Shown here: positions 1-6,513 of the stretch, in pieces
Numbering within the stretch: the first letter of the stretch is position 1
How the letters are laid out: every line of letters starts with the position of its first letter
Assembly: GCF_036263595.1 (NCBI RefSeq)
Contig: NZ_DATAGQ010000049.1
Span: forward strand, 1 to 8,798
DNA from: Geminicoccus sp036263595
GTDB lineage: Bacteria; Pseudomonadota; Alphaproteobacteria; Geminicoccales; Geminicoccaceae
Direction of reading: 5' to 3'
Length of the DNA: 8,798 bases
Program-made: the position numbers and the translations under genes
The notes under the pieces: generated by a model
The model's input: the letters and a program-made list of their open reading frames with translations, nothing else
Databases searched by the model: none
What the model was told of the DNA's origin: nothing

Positions 1-15
1 ATCGAAGGTGGTCAT
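1..15 (-). CDS. 5' end of an unidentified gene leaving the window (start codon and four more codons)
   Basis: Read on the minus strand, an ATG at base 15 is followed by codons for Thr-Thr-Phe-Asp before the window ends. A GGGAG ribosome binding site (complement of 21-25) lies 5 nt before it. The start faces away from the NRDE gene at 128, so 16-127 would be a shared divergent control region. Five residues do not identify a product. The call rests only on the ATG, the well-placed Shine-Dalgarno sequence and the inverted repeat next to it. Confidence 0.4.
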
Positions 16-26
16 CGGCACTCCCG

Positions 27-52
27 CTGGTGTCCTCTCTCCAGGACACCAG
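27..52. promoter_or_regulatory. Perfect 10-bp inverted repeat in the divergent leader
   Basis: CTGGTGTCCT (27-36) and AGGACACCAG (43-52) are exact reverse complements separated by 6 nt. On the minus strand the repeat ends one base before the GGGAG ribosome binding site of the gene starting at base 15, so in RNA it would be a 10-bp hairpin abutting that site. As DNA it could equally be a dimeric repressor operator. A TATATC hexamer (complement of 52-57) directly beside it could be a minus-strand -10 element, but I see no convincing -35. Confidence 0.5.
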
Positions 53-85
53 ATATAGGAACTCGCGGCCGACTCCGCTAGCGCG

Positions 86-104
86 AGCAGGCATCCAGCA
101 GGCA
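86..104. repeat. Direct repeat AGCAGGCA x2, 11-bp period
   Basis: AGCAGGCA occurs at 86-93 and again at 97-104, about one helical turn apart and just upstream of a T5 run and the NRDE ribosome binding site. An 8-bp palindrome CGCTAGCG lies at 76-83. The spacing would suit a protein binding one face of the DNA, but nothing here names a regulator, and such short repeats can arise by chance in GC-rich DNA. Confidence 0.3.
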
Positions 105-127
105 GTTTTTCAAGGGATTACGAGCAC

Positions 128-868
128 TTGTGCACCCTCGTCATCTTCCGGCGCAAGGCTGGTCCATGGCCGCTCCTGATCGCCGCGAACCGCGACGAGA
201 TGACCGGCCGCCCTGCCTCGCCGCCGGCCAGGCACTGGCCGGACCAGCCGGAGATCGTGGGCGGGCTGGACCAGCTGGCAGGCGGCAGCTGGCTGGCGCT
301 CTTCGACACGGGCGTGTGCGCCGCCATCCTCAACCGCCGTGGCACGCTCGGGCCGATGGAGGGCAAGCGCAGCCGGGGCGAACTCGTGCTGGATGCCTGC
401 AACCACCTGGATGCCGCCACCGGCGCCAGGTTCATGGCCGAGCTGAACGGAGCCGCCTACCGGCCGTTCAACCTGATCGTGGCGGATCCGAAGGAGGCGT
501 TCTGGGTCCGCCATGCCGGGGACGGCCCGATCCAGCTCGTGGCGATCCCCGAGGGGCTGTCGATGATCGAGGCGGGCGAGCTGAACGACCCGGCCTCGCC
601 GCGGATCCGGCGCTTTGCTCCCGCGTTTGCCGCCGACCTGCCGAAGCCGGACGCGGGCGAGTGGTCGGGCTGGCAGCTGCTGCTGGGCACGCCGGCACGG
701 CCGGGACAGGATCCTGGCGAAGGCTTGTGCATCCGCCGCGATGACGGCTACGGCACGGTGTCGTCGAGCCTGCTGGCCCTGCCGGCCGACCCGCTCGTCC
801 CGCCGGTCTGGCTGCATGCGGAAGGGGCGCCCGACCGGGCGGCGTTCCAGCCGGTGGATCTGAGCTGA
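128..868 (+). CDS. NRDE/TANGO2-family protein
   Basis: This 246-residue protein begins MCTLVIF and carries the family signature ANRDE at residues 20-24. The family (Pfam NRDE, eukaryotic TANGO2) almost always begins Met-Cys-Thr, with Cys2 resembling the exposed nucleophile of Ntn hydrolases. That supports the TTG start at 128. AGGGA at 113-117 lies 10 nt upstream as a ribosome binding site. Length and domain fill are normal for bacterial members, and no signal peptide or membrane segment is visible. The biochemical role is not settled; heme trafficking has been proposed for eukaryotic and some bacterial members. The stop is only 4 nt from the moaE stop on the opposite strand, so the two transcripts must converge and probably overlap. 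The family call is secure; the function is not. Confidence 0.88.
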   Translation: MCTLVIFRRKAGPWPLLIAANRDEMTGRPASPPARHWPDQPEIVGGLDQLAGGSWLALFDTGVCAAILNRRGTLGPMEGKRSRGELVLDACNHLDAATGARFMAELNGAAYRPFNLIVADPKEAFWVRHAGDGPIQLVAIPEGLSMIEAGELNDPASPRIRRFAPAFAADLPKPDAGEWSGWQLLLGTPARPGQDPGEGLCIRRDDGYGTVSSSLLALPADPLVPPVWLHAEGAPDRAAFQPVDLS

Positions 869-872
869 GGCG

Positions 873-1346
873 TCAGACCAGCAGGCCGCCGGTCGCAAGG
901 TGCCAGCGGCGGGTGGCCGCGTCGTCGGCCTCCTTGGCTTCCACCCACCAGCCGCCGTCCGGCCCTTCCTCGAACTTCCAGAAGGTCGCGCGGGTCTTCA
1001 GCCAGTCGATCAGGAAGGCGCAGGCCTCCAGCGCGGCGTGGCGGTGCGCCGAGGCGGTGGCCACCAGCACGATCGGCTCGCCCGGCAGCATCCTGCCGTA
1101 GCGGTGGATGATCAGGGTGGCATCGAGCGGCCAGCGCGCCAGGGCCTCGGCCTCGACCCGTTCCAGCTCGCGCTCGGTCATGCCTGGATAGTGCTCCAGC
1201 GTCATCGAGGTGAGCCGCCGGCCCCCGGCGAACTCCCGGACGAGGCCGGTGAAGGTGGCTACCCCGCCGATCTCGGTGCGGCCATGGGTCATGGCGGAGA
1301 TTTCGGCGCCCAGGTCGAAGGGCAGGGCCTGCACGCGGACCGTCAT
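873..1346 (-). CDS. moaE: Molybdopterin synthase catalytic (large) subunit MoaE
   Basis: MoaE binds cyclic pyranopterin monophosphate and receives two sulfurs from thiocarboxylated MoaD to make the molybdopterin dithiolene, in the cytoplasm. The 157-residue product shows the family pattern: GGVATFTGLVR at 27-37, the LEHYPGM segment near 50-56, HRYGRMLPGE at 81-90, SAHRHAALEA at 99-108 and KTRATFWKFE at 117-126. Lys117 and Lys124 match the two conserved active-site lysines of E. coli MoaE (Lys119 and Lys126). It is the last gene of uvrC-pgsA-moaD-moaE, starting 6 nt after moaD. Its GGAGG ribosome binding site (complement of 1357-1361) lies inside the last codons of moaD, so translation of the two subunits is probably linked. 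The length is typical and no key residue is missing. Confidence 0.93.
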   Translation of the reverse strand: MTVRVQALPFDLGAEISAMTHGRTEIGGVATFTGLVREFAGGRRLTSMTLEHYPGMTERELERVEAEALARWPLDATLIIHRYGRMLPGEPIVLVATASAHRHAALEACAFLIDWLKTRATFWKFEEGPDGGWWVEAKEADDAATRRWHLATGGLLV

Positions 1347-1352
1347 CGCTGG

Positions 1353-1604
1353 TCAGCCTCCGGTCACCGGCGGGAAGAACGCCACCTCGTCGTCGGGCCC
1401 GACCGGATGGTCGCGCTGCACGTGGCGCTGGTTGACGGCACAGCGGACGATGCCCTGGGAGGCCACGGCCTCGCCGAAGGCGGGATGTCTGGCCGCCAGG
1501 AAGTCCAGCAGGCCGCCGACATCGCCCACGCCCGGCGGCAGCTCGATCGTTTCGGACGAGGTGCCGGCCTTCTGCCGGAGCCAGGCGAAATACATGATCT
1601 TCAT
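1353..1604 (-). CDS. moaD: Molybdopterin synthase sulfur-carrier (small) subunit MoaD
   Basis: This 83-residue ubiquitin-fold protein begins MKIMYFAWLRQKAG, as MoaD proteins do (beta strand, then F/A-x-LR), and ends VAFFPPVTGG. The C-terminal Gly-Gly is the tail that MoeB adenylates and that is converted to a thiocarboxylate for sulfur delivery to MoaE. The ATG at 1604 overlaps the pgsA stop in a 4-nt ATGA (1604-1601), and a GAGG site (complement of 1610-1613) lies 5 nt upstream within pgsA, pointing to translational coupling. A longer in-frame opening runs upstream to 1826, but it would add about 74 residues unlike MoaD and lies inside pgsA, so I reject it. The size is normal for the family (about 80 residues). 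Confidence 0.92.
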   Translation of the reverse strand: MKIMYFAWLRQKAGTSSETIELPPGVGDVGGLLDFLAARHPAFGEAVASQGIVRCAVNQRHVQRDHPVGPDDEVAFFPPVTGG

Positions 1605-2197
1605 GGCTGCCTCACGCCGGCCGGTTCGGGGGGATGCGGCGGCGGCGGAGGCTCGCCGGCCATGTGGCGCAGGCCGGCCTGCAGGTAGTCCCAGCCGGTG
1701 AGCAGCGTCAGCGCGGCGGCCAGCCACAGCCCCCAGAAGCCGATCGTCTCGGTGGGCAGGGGATCGGGACCGGCCGGGCCCAGGATCAGGAACACGATCG
1801 CCACCATCTGCACGGTGGTCTTCCACTTGGCGAGCGGGGTCACGGGCATGCCGACCCGGACCTCGGCCATGTACTCGCGCAGGCCGGACACGGCGACCTC
1901 GCGCAGGATGATCACGACGGCCGGGATCAGGGGCGCGCGGTGGAATCCTGCCAGCATGACCACGGTGGCGCCCACCAGCAGCTTGTCGGCGACCGGGTCG
2001 AGCCAGCGGCCGAAATCAGACTGGAGGCGCCAGTTGCGCGCGATCCAGCCGTCCAGCAGGTCGGTCGTGGCGGCCAGCAGGAAGATGGCGCAGGCCACCC
2101 AGCGGGCCCAGGCGCCGTCGACGTAGAACATCGCCATGACGACCGGGATCAGGGCGATCCGGAACAGGGTCAGCATGTTCGGCAGGTTCATCTGCAA
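1601..2197 (-). CDS. pgsA: CDP-diacylglycerol--glycerol-3-phosphate 3-phosphatidyltransferase (phosphatidylglycerophosphate synthase)
   Basis: PgsA is an inner-membrane enzyme that makes phosphatidylglycerol phosphate from CDP-diacylglycerol and glycerol-3-phosphate, the first committed step to phosphatidylglycerol and cardiolipin. The 198-residue product carries the complete CDP-alcohol phosphotransferase motif: Asp46, Asp49-Gly50, Ala53-Arg54, Gly63, Asp67 and Asp71. Hydrophobic segments lie near 10-25, 31-45, 74-98, 128-142 and 153-170. The start is either TTG at 2197 or ATG at 2191 (MNLPNMLTLFR). An AAGGAG site (complement of 2207-2212) sits 9 nt from the TTG and 15 nt from the ATG, so spacing favours TTG, while family habit favours MNLPN. 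That site shares its first base with the uvrC stop codon. The C-terminus ends in an odd proline-rich tail (PPPPPHPPEP, 183-192). The distal end overlaps moaD by 4 nt. Confidence 0.93.
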   Translation of the reverse strand: MQMNLPNMLTLFRIALIPVVMAMFYVDGAWARWVACAIFLLAATTDLLDGWIARNWRLQSDFGRWLDPVADKLLVGATVVMLAGFHRAPLIPAVVIILREVAVSGLREYMAEVRVGMPVTPLAKWKTTVQMVAIVFLILGPAGPDPLPTETIGFWGLWLAAALTLLTGWDYLQAGLRHMAGEPPPPPHPPEPAGVRQP

Positions 2198-2211
2198 CGG
2201 GCCGGGCTCCT

Positions 2212-4137
2212 TCAGCCGCCGCGGAAATGGTCGTGGATGGCCCGCGCCATCGCGGCACTCACCCCCGGCACCCGTTCCAGGTCCACGATTCCTGCCTCCG
2301 CCACCCCGCGCGCCGAGCCGAACTGGGCAAGGAGCGCCTTCTTGCGCCGCGGGCCGATGCCGGGAATCGAATCCAGCGCCGACCGCTCGGTCCGCTTCCC
2401 GCGCCGGCTGCGATGCGAGGTGATCGCAAACCGGTGGGCCTCGTCCCGTAGCCGTTGAATGAAATAGAGCAAGGGGTCCCGCTGCTCCAGTGCGATCGGC
2501 TCGTCACGGGCGGGCAGGTGCAGCTTCTCCCGTCCCGCATCGCGATCCGGCCCCTTGGAGACCGCCACCAGGCACTGATCCTCGATGCCCAGCTCGTCCA
2601 GCACGGCGCGTGCCGAGGAAAGCTGGCCGACGCCGCCGTCGATCATGACGACGTCCGGCCAAAGGCCCGTGGAGCGGTCCGGGTCCTCCTTCTGCAGCCG
2701 GGCGAAGCGGCGGGTGAAGACTTCCCGCATCATCGCGAAGTCGTCGCCCGGCTTCGTCGTGGGATCCTTGATCGAGAAGATGCGGTAGCCCGACTTGTCG
2801 AAGCCCTGCGACGTCGCGCGCACGCAGACGCCGACCGCGTCCGAGCCCTGGATATGGCTGTTGTCGTAGATCTCGACGCTGCGCGGCGGCTCGTCCCGGT
2901 CGAGCAGCGATCCCAGCGCCTCCAGCAGGCGGGACTGGGCACCCTCCTCCGCCAGGCGCCGGGCCAGGGCCTGGCGGGCGTTGGTCTGCGCCAGATCGAC
3001 CAGCTTCAGCTTGTCGCCGCGCTTGGGCACCGCGATCTCGATCCTGCGGTTGGCATGAAAGCTCAGCGCCTCGACCAGCAGATCGCGGCTGGGCACCTCC
3101 TCGGACAGGAGGACCAGCGGCGGGGCCACGCGGTCGGCATAGAACTGGGCCAGGAACGCCTCCAGGATCTCGGACGGTTCGACATCCTTGGTATGTGCCG
3201 GGTAGTAGGGTCGGTTCCCGTTGTTGCGGCCGCCGCGATAAAAGAACACCTGCACGCAGGCAGCACCACCCTCGACCGACAGGGCGACCACGTCGGCATC
3301 GTCGACCGACTCCGTGTTGATGCCCTGGTGCGCGGTGACGTGGGCCAGGGCCTTGATCCGGTCGCGGATGGCAGCCGCCCGCTCGAACGACAGGTCCTCC
3401 GAGGCCTGCATCATGTCCGCCTGGAGCCGCTCCTGGACCTCGCGGGAGCGGCCGGCCAGGAACAGCTTCACCTCCCCGACCAGGCCCCGGTACTCCTCCT
3501 CGCTCACCCGGCCGACGCAGGGCGCGCTGCAGCGCTTGATCTGGTACTCCAGGCAGGGCCGCGAGCGGCTCTGGAAGATGCTGTCCTTGCAGGAGCGCAA
3601 GGGGAAGGCCCGGCGCACCGCCTTCAGCGTCTGGTCGACCGCCCCGGACGAGGCGAACGGGCCGAAATAGTCGACGCCCTTCTGCCTGGCGCCGCGATGC
3701 TTGCGGATCTGCGGGAAGGCCTGCCGGGTGTCGATCGCGATGAAGGGGAAGGACTTGTCGTCGCGCAGCAGGATGTTGAAGTGCGGGCGGAGCTGCTTGA
3801 TCATGTTCGCTTCGAGCAGCAGCGCCTCCACCTCGGTGTTGGTGGACACGAACTCCATCGACCGGGTGAGCACGATCATCCGGCGGATGCGGGCCGAGCA
3901 CTGCTCGGGGCGGGTATAGGCAACGACCCGCTTCTTCAGGCTCTTGGCCTTGCCGACATAGAGCGCCTCGCCCTTCTCGCCGAGCATGCGGTACACGCCC
4001 GGGCTGTTCGGCAGGCGGGCGACGTGATGGCGAATCAGGTCCGCCCCACGCAGGGCCGCGGGGTCGAGGGCCGGAACGGGTGTCGGCTCGGGCGGCGGGG
4101 AGGCCGGAAGGGCATCGGTCGAAGGCATGGTCGTCAT
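2212..4137 (-). CDS. uvrC: UvrABC excinuclease subunit C
   Basis: UvrC makes both incisions around bulky DNA lesions after UvrA/UvrB damage recognition. From the ATG at 4137 the protein has 641 residues. A GIY-YIG nuclease domain lies at about 45-125 (PGVY at 46-49, YVGK at 60-63). Four cysteines (183, 195, 203, 207) are spaced x11-x7-x3, the pattern I recall for the UvrC iron-sulfur cluster. A UVR (UvrB-binding) helix pair is at about 235-268. The RNase H-like endonuclease carries DNSHIQG (Asp425), MIDGG (Asp500) and RDEAHRF (His568). A helix-hairpin-helix pair (588-640) ends in Gly-Gly. The frame stays open to 4245, but the UvrC-like sequence starts near residue 31, so 4137 (or ATG at 4128) is preferred. 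No clear ribosome binding site precedes either. The Pro-rich first 30 residues look like a linker. It is the first gene of the operon; pgsA follows after 14 nt. Confidence 0.95.
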   Translation of the reverse strand: MTTMPSTDALPASPPPEPTPVPALDPAALRGADLIRHHVARLPNSPGVYRMLGEKGEALYVGKAKSLKKRVVAYTRPEQCSARIRRMIVLTRSMEFVSTNTEVEALLLEANMIKQLRPHFNILLRDDKSFPFIAIDTRQAFPQIRKHRGARQKGVDYFGPFASSGAVDQTLKAVRRAFPLRSCKDSIFQSRSRPCLEYQIKRCSAPCVGRVSEEEYRGLVGEVKLFLAGRSREVQERLQADMMQASEDLSFERAAAIRDRIKALAHVTAHQGINTESVDDADVVALSVEGGAACVQVFFYRGGRNNGNRPYYPAHTKDVEPSEILEAFLAQFYADRVAPPLVLLSEEVPSRDLLVEALSFHANRRIEIAVPKRGDKLKLVDLAQTNARQALARRLAEEGAQSRLLEALGSLLDRDEPPRSVEIYDNSHIQGSDAVGVCVRATSQGFDKSGYRIFSIKDPTTKPGDDFAMMREVFTRRFARLQKEDPDRSTGLWPDVVMIDGGVGQLSSARAVLDELGIEDQCLVAVSKGPDRDAGREKLHLPARDEPIALEQRDPLLYFIQRLRDEAHRFAITSHRSRRGKRTERSALDSIPGIGPRRKKALLAQFGSARGVAEAGIVDLERVPGVSAAMARAIHDHFRGG

Positions 4138-4262
4138 CTGACGATGCGCGATGATCCGGTCAAGGCATGGGGCACGGCTTTCGCCCGTGCTGTCGGACGG
4201 GCGTCGCAACCACGGCAGCGGGGGACCGTTCCATCCGATCCACATCTTTCCTGGAGCAGATC
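4138..4262. promoter_or_regulatory. Divergent intergenic region between uvrC and the oxidoreductase gene
   Basis: This 125-bp gap must hold the promoters of the uvrC-pgsA-moaDE operon (minus) and the oxidoreductase (plus). I cannot pick out convincing -35/-10 pairs for either. A 6-bp inverted repeat, GCACGG (4172-4177) and CCGTGC (4185-4190), with a 7-nt spacer, is the only clear symmetric element and could be an operator. I see no LexA-type box. GGAG at 4253-4256 is the plus-strand ribosome binding site. Confidence 0.4.
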
Positions 4263-5186
4263 GTGAAGGCGATGACCTTTGACCGCTATGGCGGCCCCGA
4301 CGTCCTCCGCCTGGTGGACCTGCCAGTGCCCAAGGTTGGCCCCGGCGAGATACGGATCCGCGTGCGCAGCGCTGCCGTGAACCCGGTCGACTGGAAGATC
4401 ATGGCGGGGGGCCTGGACAGCCTGATGCAGGCCTATTTCCCGGTCATTCCCGGCTGGGACGTGGCGGGTGTCGTGGACGCGGTCGGCCCCGACACGCCGG
4501 AGTTCCGCCCGGGCGACGAGGTGATCGCCTATGCCCGCAAGAGCTTCATCCATGACGGGACGTTCGCCGAGTTCATCTCGGTCTTCGCCGAGGCCGCAGC
4601 CCGCAAGCCGGCGAGCCTCGACTGGGACCAGGCGGCGGGCCTGCCGCTGGCCGGCCTCACGGCGTACCAACTCCTGACGCGCCTGGGCCTGAAGGCCGGC
4701 GACATCGTCCTGATCCATGCGGCCGCGGGCGGGGTGGGCGCCCTGGGGGCGCAGATCGCTGTGGCCCAGGGCGCCAGGGTGATCGGCACGGCGTCGGAGA
4801 AGAACCACGCGTTCCTTTCCTCGCTGGGCGTCGAGCCGGTGACTTATGGCGAGGGCCTGGCGGAGCGGGTCCGCGCGCTGGCGCCGGACGGCGTCGACAT
4901 CGTGGCCGACTTCGTGGGCTGCGTGCTCGACGTCACCCGGGCCGTCCTGCGCGACGGCGGCCGGCATGCCTCGATCGTGGACGGAGCCGTGCAGGACCAT
5001 GGCGGCACCCTGGTCTGGGTCCGTCCGAACGGCCGGGACCTGCAGGCGCTGGCTGACATGGCGGATGCAGGGCGCCTGACCGTGTCGGTCGCACAGACCT
5101 TTCCCCTGGAGGCGCTGGCCGAGGCGTTCGCGCTGTGCAAGACCGGCCGCGTCCGCGGCAAGATCGCGATCCAGGTGAGCCGCTGA
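4263..5186 (+). CDS. Zinc-independent medium-chain dehydrogenase/reductase (NADP-dependent quinone oxidoreductase-like)
   Basis: This family reduces quinones or alpha,beta-unsaturated carbonyls with NADPH in the cytoplasm; the substrate here cannot be read from sequence. The 307-residue protein begins MKAMTFDRYGGPDVL, typical of zeta-crystallin/Qor-like members. A GroES-like half spans about 1-120 (VNPVDWK at 39-45, PGWDVAGVV at 63-71, GDEV at 84-87). The Rossmann half carries AAAGGVG at 153-159, the nucleotide-binding loop of this subfamily. The GHE and cysteine ligands of zinc alcohol dehydrogenases are absent. The GTG start at 4263 is chosen because GGAG lies 6 nt upstream and MKA matches the family; ATG at 4272 is the alternative. 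The frame is open back to 4167, but that extension is not family-like. It is divergent from uvrC, followed by a 132-nt gap, and probably transcribed alone. Confidence 0.88.
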   Translation: MKAMTFDRYGGPDVLRLVDLPVPKVGPGEIRIRVRSAAVNPVDWKIMAGGLDSLMQAYFPVIPGWDVAGVVDAVGPDTPEFRPGDEVIAYARKSFIHDGTFAEFISVFAEAAARKPASLDWDQAAGLPLAGLTAYQLLTRLGLKAGDIVLIHAAAGGVGALGAQIAVAQGARVIGTASEKNHAFLSSLGVEPVTYGEGLAERVRALAPDGVDIVADFVGCVLDVTRAVLRDGGRHASIVDGAVQDHGGTLVWVRPNGRDLQALADMADAGRLTVSVAQTFPLEALAEAFALCKTGRVRGKIAIQVSR

Positions 5187-5318
5187 TCCAAGAGTGTCCT
5201 CGATGAGCGGATGGCCGCGCCGCGCTTGTGCATCGGCGGCGCCACGTCCATGCACGGACATGCCCTGATGGCCGTGGCCGGCTTGGGCGCCTGTGTCAGG
5301 GGAAACGGAGAGGATCGG
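5187..5318 (+). other. Intergenic leader of the hyaluronidase-like gene
   Basis: The downstream frame is open through most of this 132-nt gap from an ATG at 5211, but that stretch is not signal-peptide-like. CCCTGA (5263-5268) and TCAGGG (5296-5301) could pair and close a GC-rich hairpin that ends 5 nt before the GGAGAGG ribosome binding site (5307-5313). I find no convincing promoter hexamers and no U-tract terminator for the preceding gene. Confidence 0.3.
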
Positions 5319-6419
5319 GTGGGACCGTCCATGTTCTGCATCGCCAGGTCAGCCTGCCTGGCCCTTTTCACCCTGGCCCTGCTCGCGGCCACGCCGATCC
5401 TCGCAGCCGAGGAAGCAGCACCTCCGTTCGACGACAGGTCGGGCGCCTTCCTCGACCGGTCCACGAGCCAGCTGCGGCTGCGGCCCCATACGCTCGTGCT
5501 GATGCGGCCGCCCGTGGCGGCCAACCCGAAGAAGAGCTTCAAGCTGTTCTACGCCTTCAACTTCGCGAACCAGCCGGTCGGCCTGGACAAATGCGGGCTG
5601 ACCCGCCTGCCCTTGCTGGGTCCCCGCTCGTTCTTCCCAGACGGCAAGGTGCTGGATCGGGTTGACCGCACGTTCGCTGACCAGCAGTTGCCGGCCATCC
5701 GCAAGGCCTTCGCCGATGCGGGCAGCAACCCGGTCGTCATCAACATCGAGGGACCCTGGACGATCAGGCGGACCGATTCCTCCGCCGTCGTCGCCGCCAA
5801 GATCGACAGCCATCTCGATCTCGCGGCCTATCTGCGCAGCCGCCTCGGCAACAAGATCAGGCTCGGCTTCTACGGCGAAGCCCCGTTGAAGGACTATTTC
5901 TCCTACCAGCTCGACTATTTCGGCAACCCGTTCGACCCGATGTACCCGGAGTTCGTCCGGGCGCCCGGCCTCGCCGACGCCGTGAACCGGCAGGTCGTGC
6001 GCCTGGCCGCGTCCGCCGACGCGCTGTTCCCGCCCTACTACACGGTCTGGTACGACGACATGGGCCGGACCGACGCGCAGCGCTATCAGCTGACGATGCA
6101 GGGCTGGACCACGGCGGCGCAGGAATCGATGAAGCTGGCGCTGGCCTGGAAGAAACCGGTCTATCCGTTCATCTGGATGCAGTACCACAACAAGATCAAC
6201 GTGCCGGCCCTGGCCAACAAGTTCCTCGCGCCGGGCTTCTTCCGCTATCAGCTGGACACGCTGCGCAATCTCGGGGCGGACGGGGTCGTGATCTGGGGCA
6301 CGCTCGGGCCGCATGGCGGGCGCGAGATGTTCGACAGGAATGCCGACTGGTGGAAGGACTACCTGACGTTCGCGAAGGAGAACGGGGTGGACCTGGCTGC
6401 CTGCCCGCATCTTCCTTAA
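5319..6419 (+). CDS. Secreted hyaluronidase-like (GH56-like fold) protein of unknown substrate
   Basis: From GTG at 5319 this is 366 residues; from ATG at 5331 it is 362. GGAGAGG (5307-5313) lies 5 nt before the GTG, favouring it. A signal peptide is clear: Arg10, a hydrophobic core at 13-28, and likely cleavage after ILAA near 30, so the protein is exported. Several segments recall animal GH56 hyaluronidases in the right order: KLFYAFNF (75-82) with CGL (92-94), PVVINIEGPW (138-147), RLGFYGE (181-187), SADALFPPYY (232-241) and LGADGVVIWG (318-327), the last very like the GVVIWG segment of that family. The hyaluronidase Asp-x-Glu catalytic pair appears here as Asn142-x-Glu144, so activity or substrate may differ. 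Cysteines remain at 92 and 362. No neighbour suggests a polysaccharide pathway. The fold call comes from memory of motifs; the substrate is unknown. Confidence 0.6.
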   Translation: MGPSMFCIARSACLALFTLALLAATPILAAEEAAPPFDDRSGAFLDRSTSQLRLRPHTLVLMRPPVAANPKKSFKLFYAFNFANQPVGLDKCGLTRLPLLGPRSFFPDGKVLDRVDRTFADQQLPAIRKAFADAGSNPVVINIEGPWTIRRTDSSAVVAAKIDSHLDLAAYLRSRLGNKIRLGFYGEAPLKDYFSYQLDYFGNPFDPMYPEFVRAPGLADAVNRQVVRLAASADALFPPYYTVWYDDMGRTDAQRYQLTMQGWTTAAQESMKLALAWKKPVYPFIWMQYHNKINVPALANKFLAPGFFRYQLDTLRNLGADGVVIWGTLGPHGGREMFDRNADWWKDYLTFAKENGVDLAACPHLP

Positions 6420-6467
6420 GGCCCGGTTCCCGGAAGCACGATCGATGGCTTCAGGCTCTTGCCTCCC

Positions 6468-6496
6468 TTGCCTCGTGTAAGGATCTTCCTTACTTT
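6468..6496 (+). promoter_or_regulatory. Putative promoter with embedded palindrome for the toxin-antitoxin operon
   Basis: A perfect inverted repeat, GTAAGGA (6477-6483) and TCCTTAC (6487-6493) with a 3-nt centre, lies 20 nt before the antitoxin ATG. TTGCCT (6468-6473) and TACTTT (6491-6496), 17 nt apart, could be weak -35 and -10 elements, placing the palindrome between and across them. AbrB/MazE-type antitoxins usually repress their own operon through such palindromes, so an operator is the natural reading. Because TTTT follows, the same repeat could also act as a weak terminator for the gene before it. The 8-bp sequence CTTGCCTC is repeated at 6458-6465 and 6467-6474. Confidence 0.45.
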
Positions 6497-6513
6497 TCCT
6501 GCCAGAGGTAGCC

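Noticed and set aside
4138..4245. Longer UvrC beginning at 4245
   Set aside because: The extra 36 residues are not UvrC-like and would overlap the start region of the divergent gene; the ATG at 4137 suffices.
2455..4266. 603-codon open frame on the plus strand opposite uvrC
   Set aside because: It mirrors a certain uvrC gene with the usual GC-rich antisense pattern (rich in Arg, Gly, Leu, Ala, His) and shows no recognisable domain or ribosome binding site.
4134..5261. 375-codon minus-strand open frame opposite the oxidoreductase
   Set aside because: The plus-strand gene has clear family motifs; this frame has none and overlaps the divergent control region.
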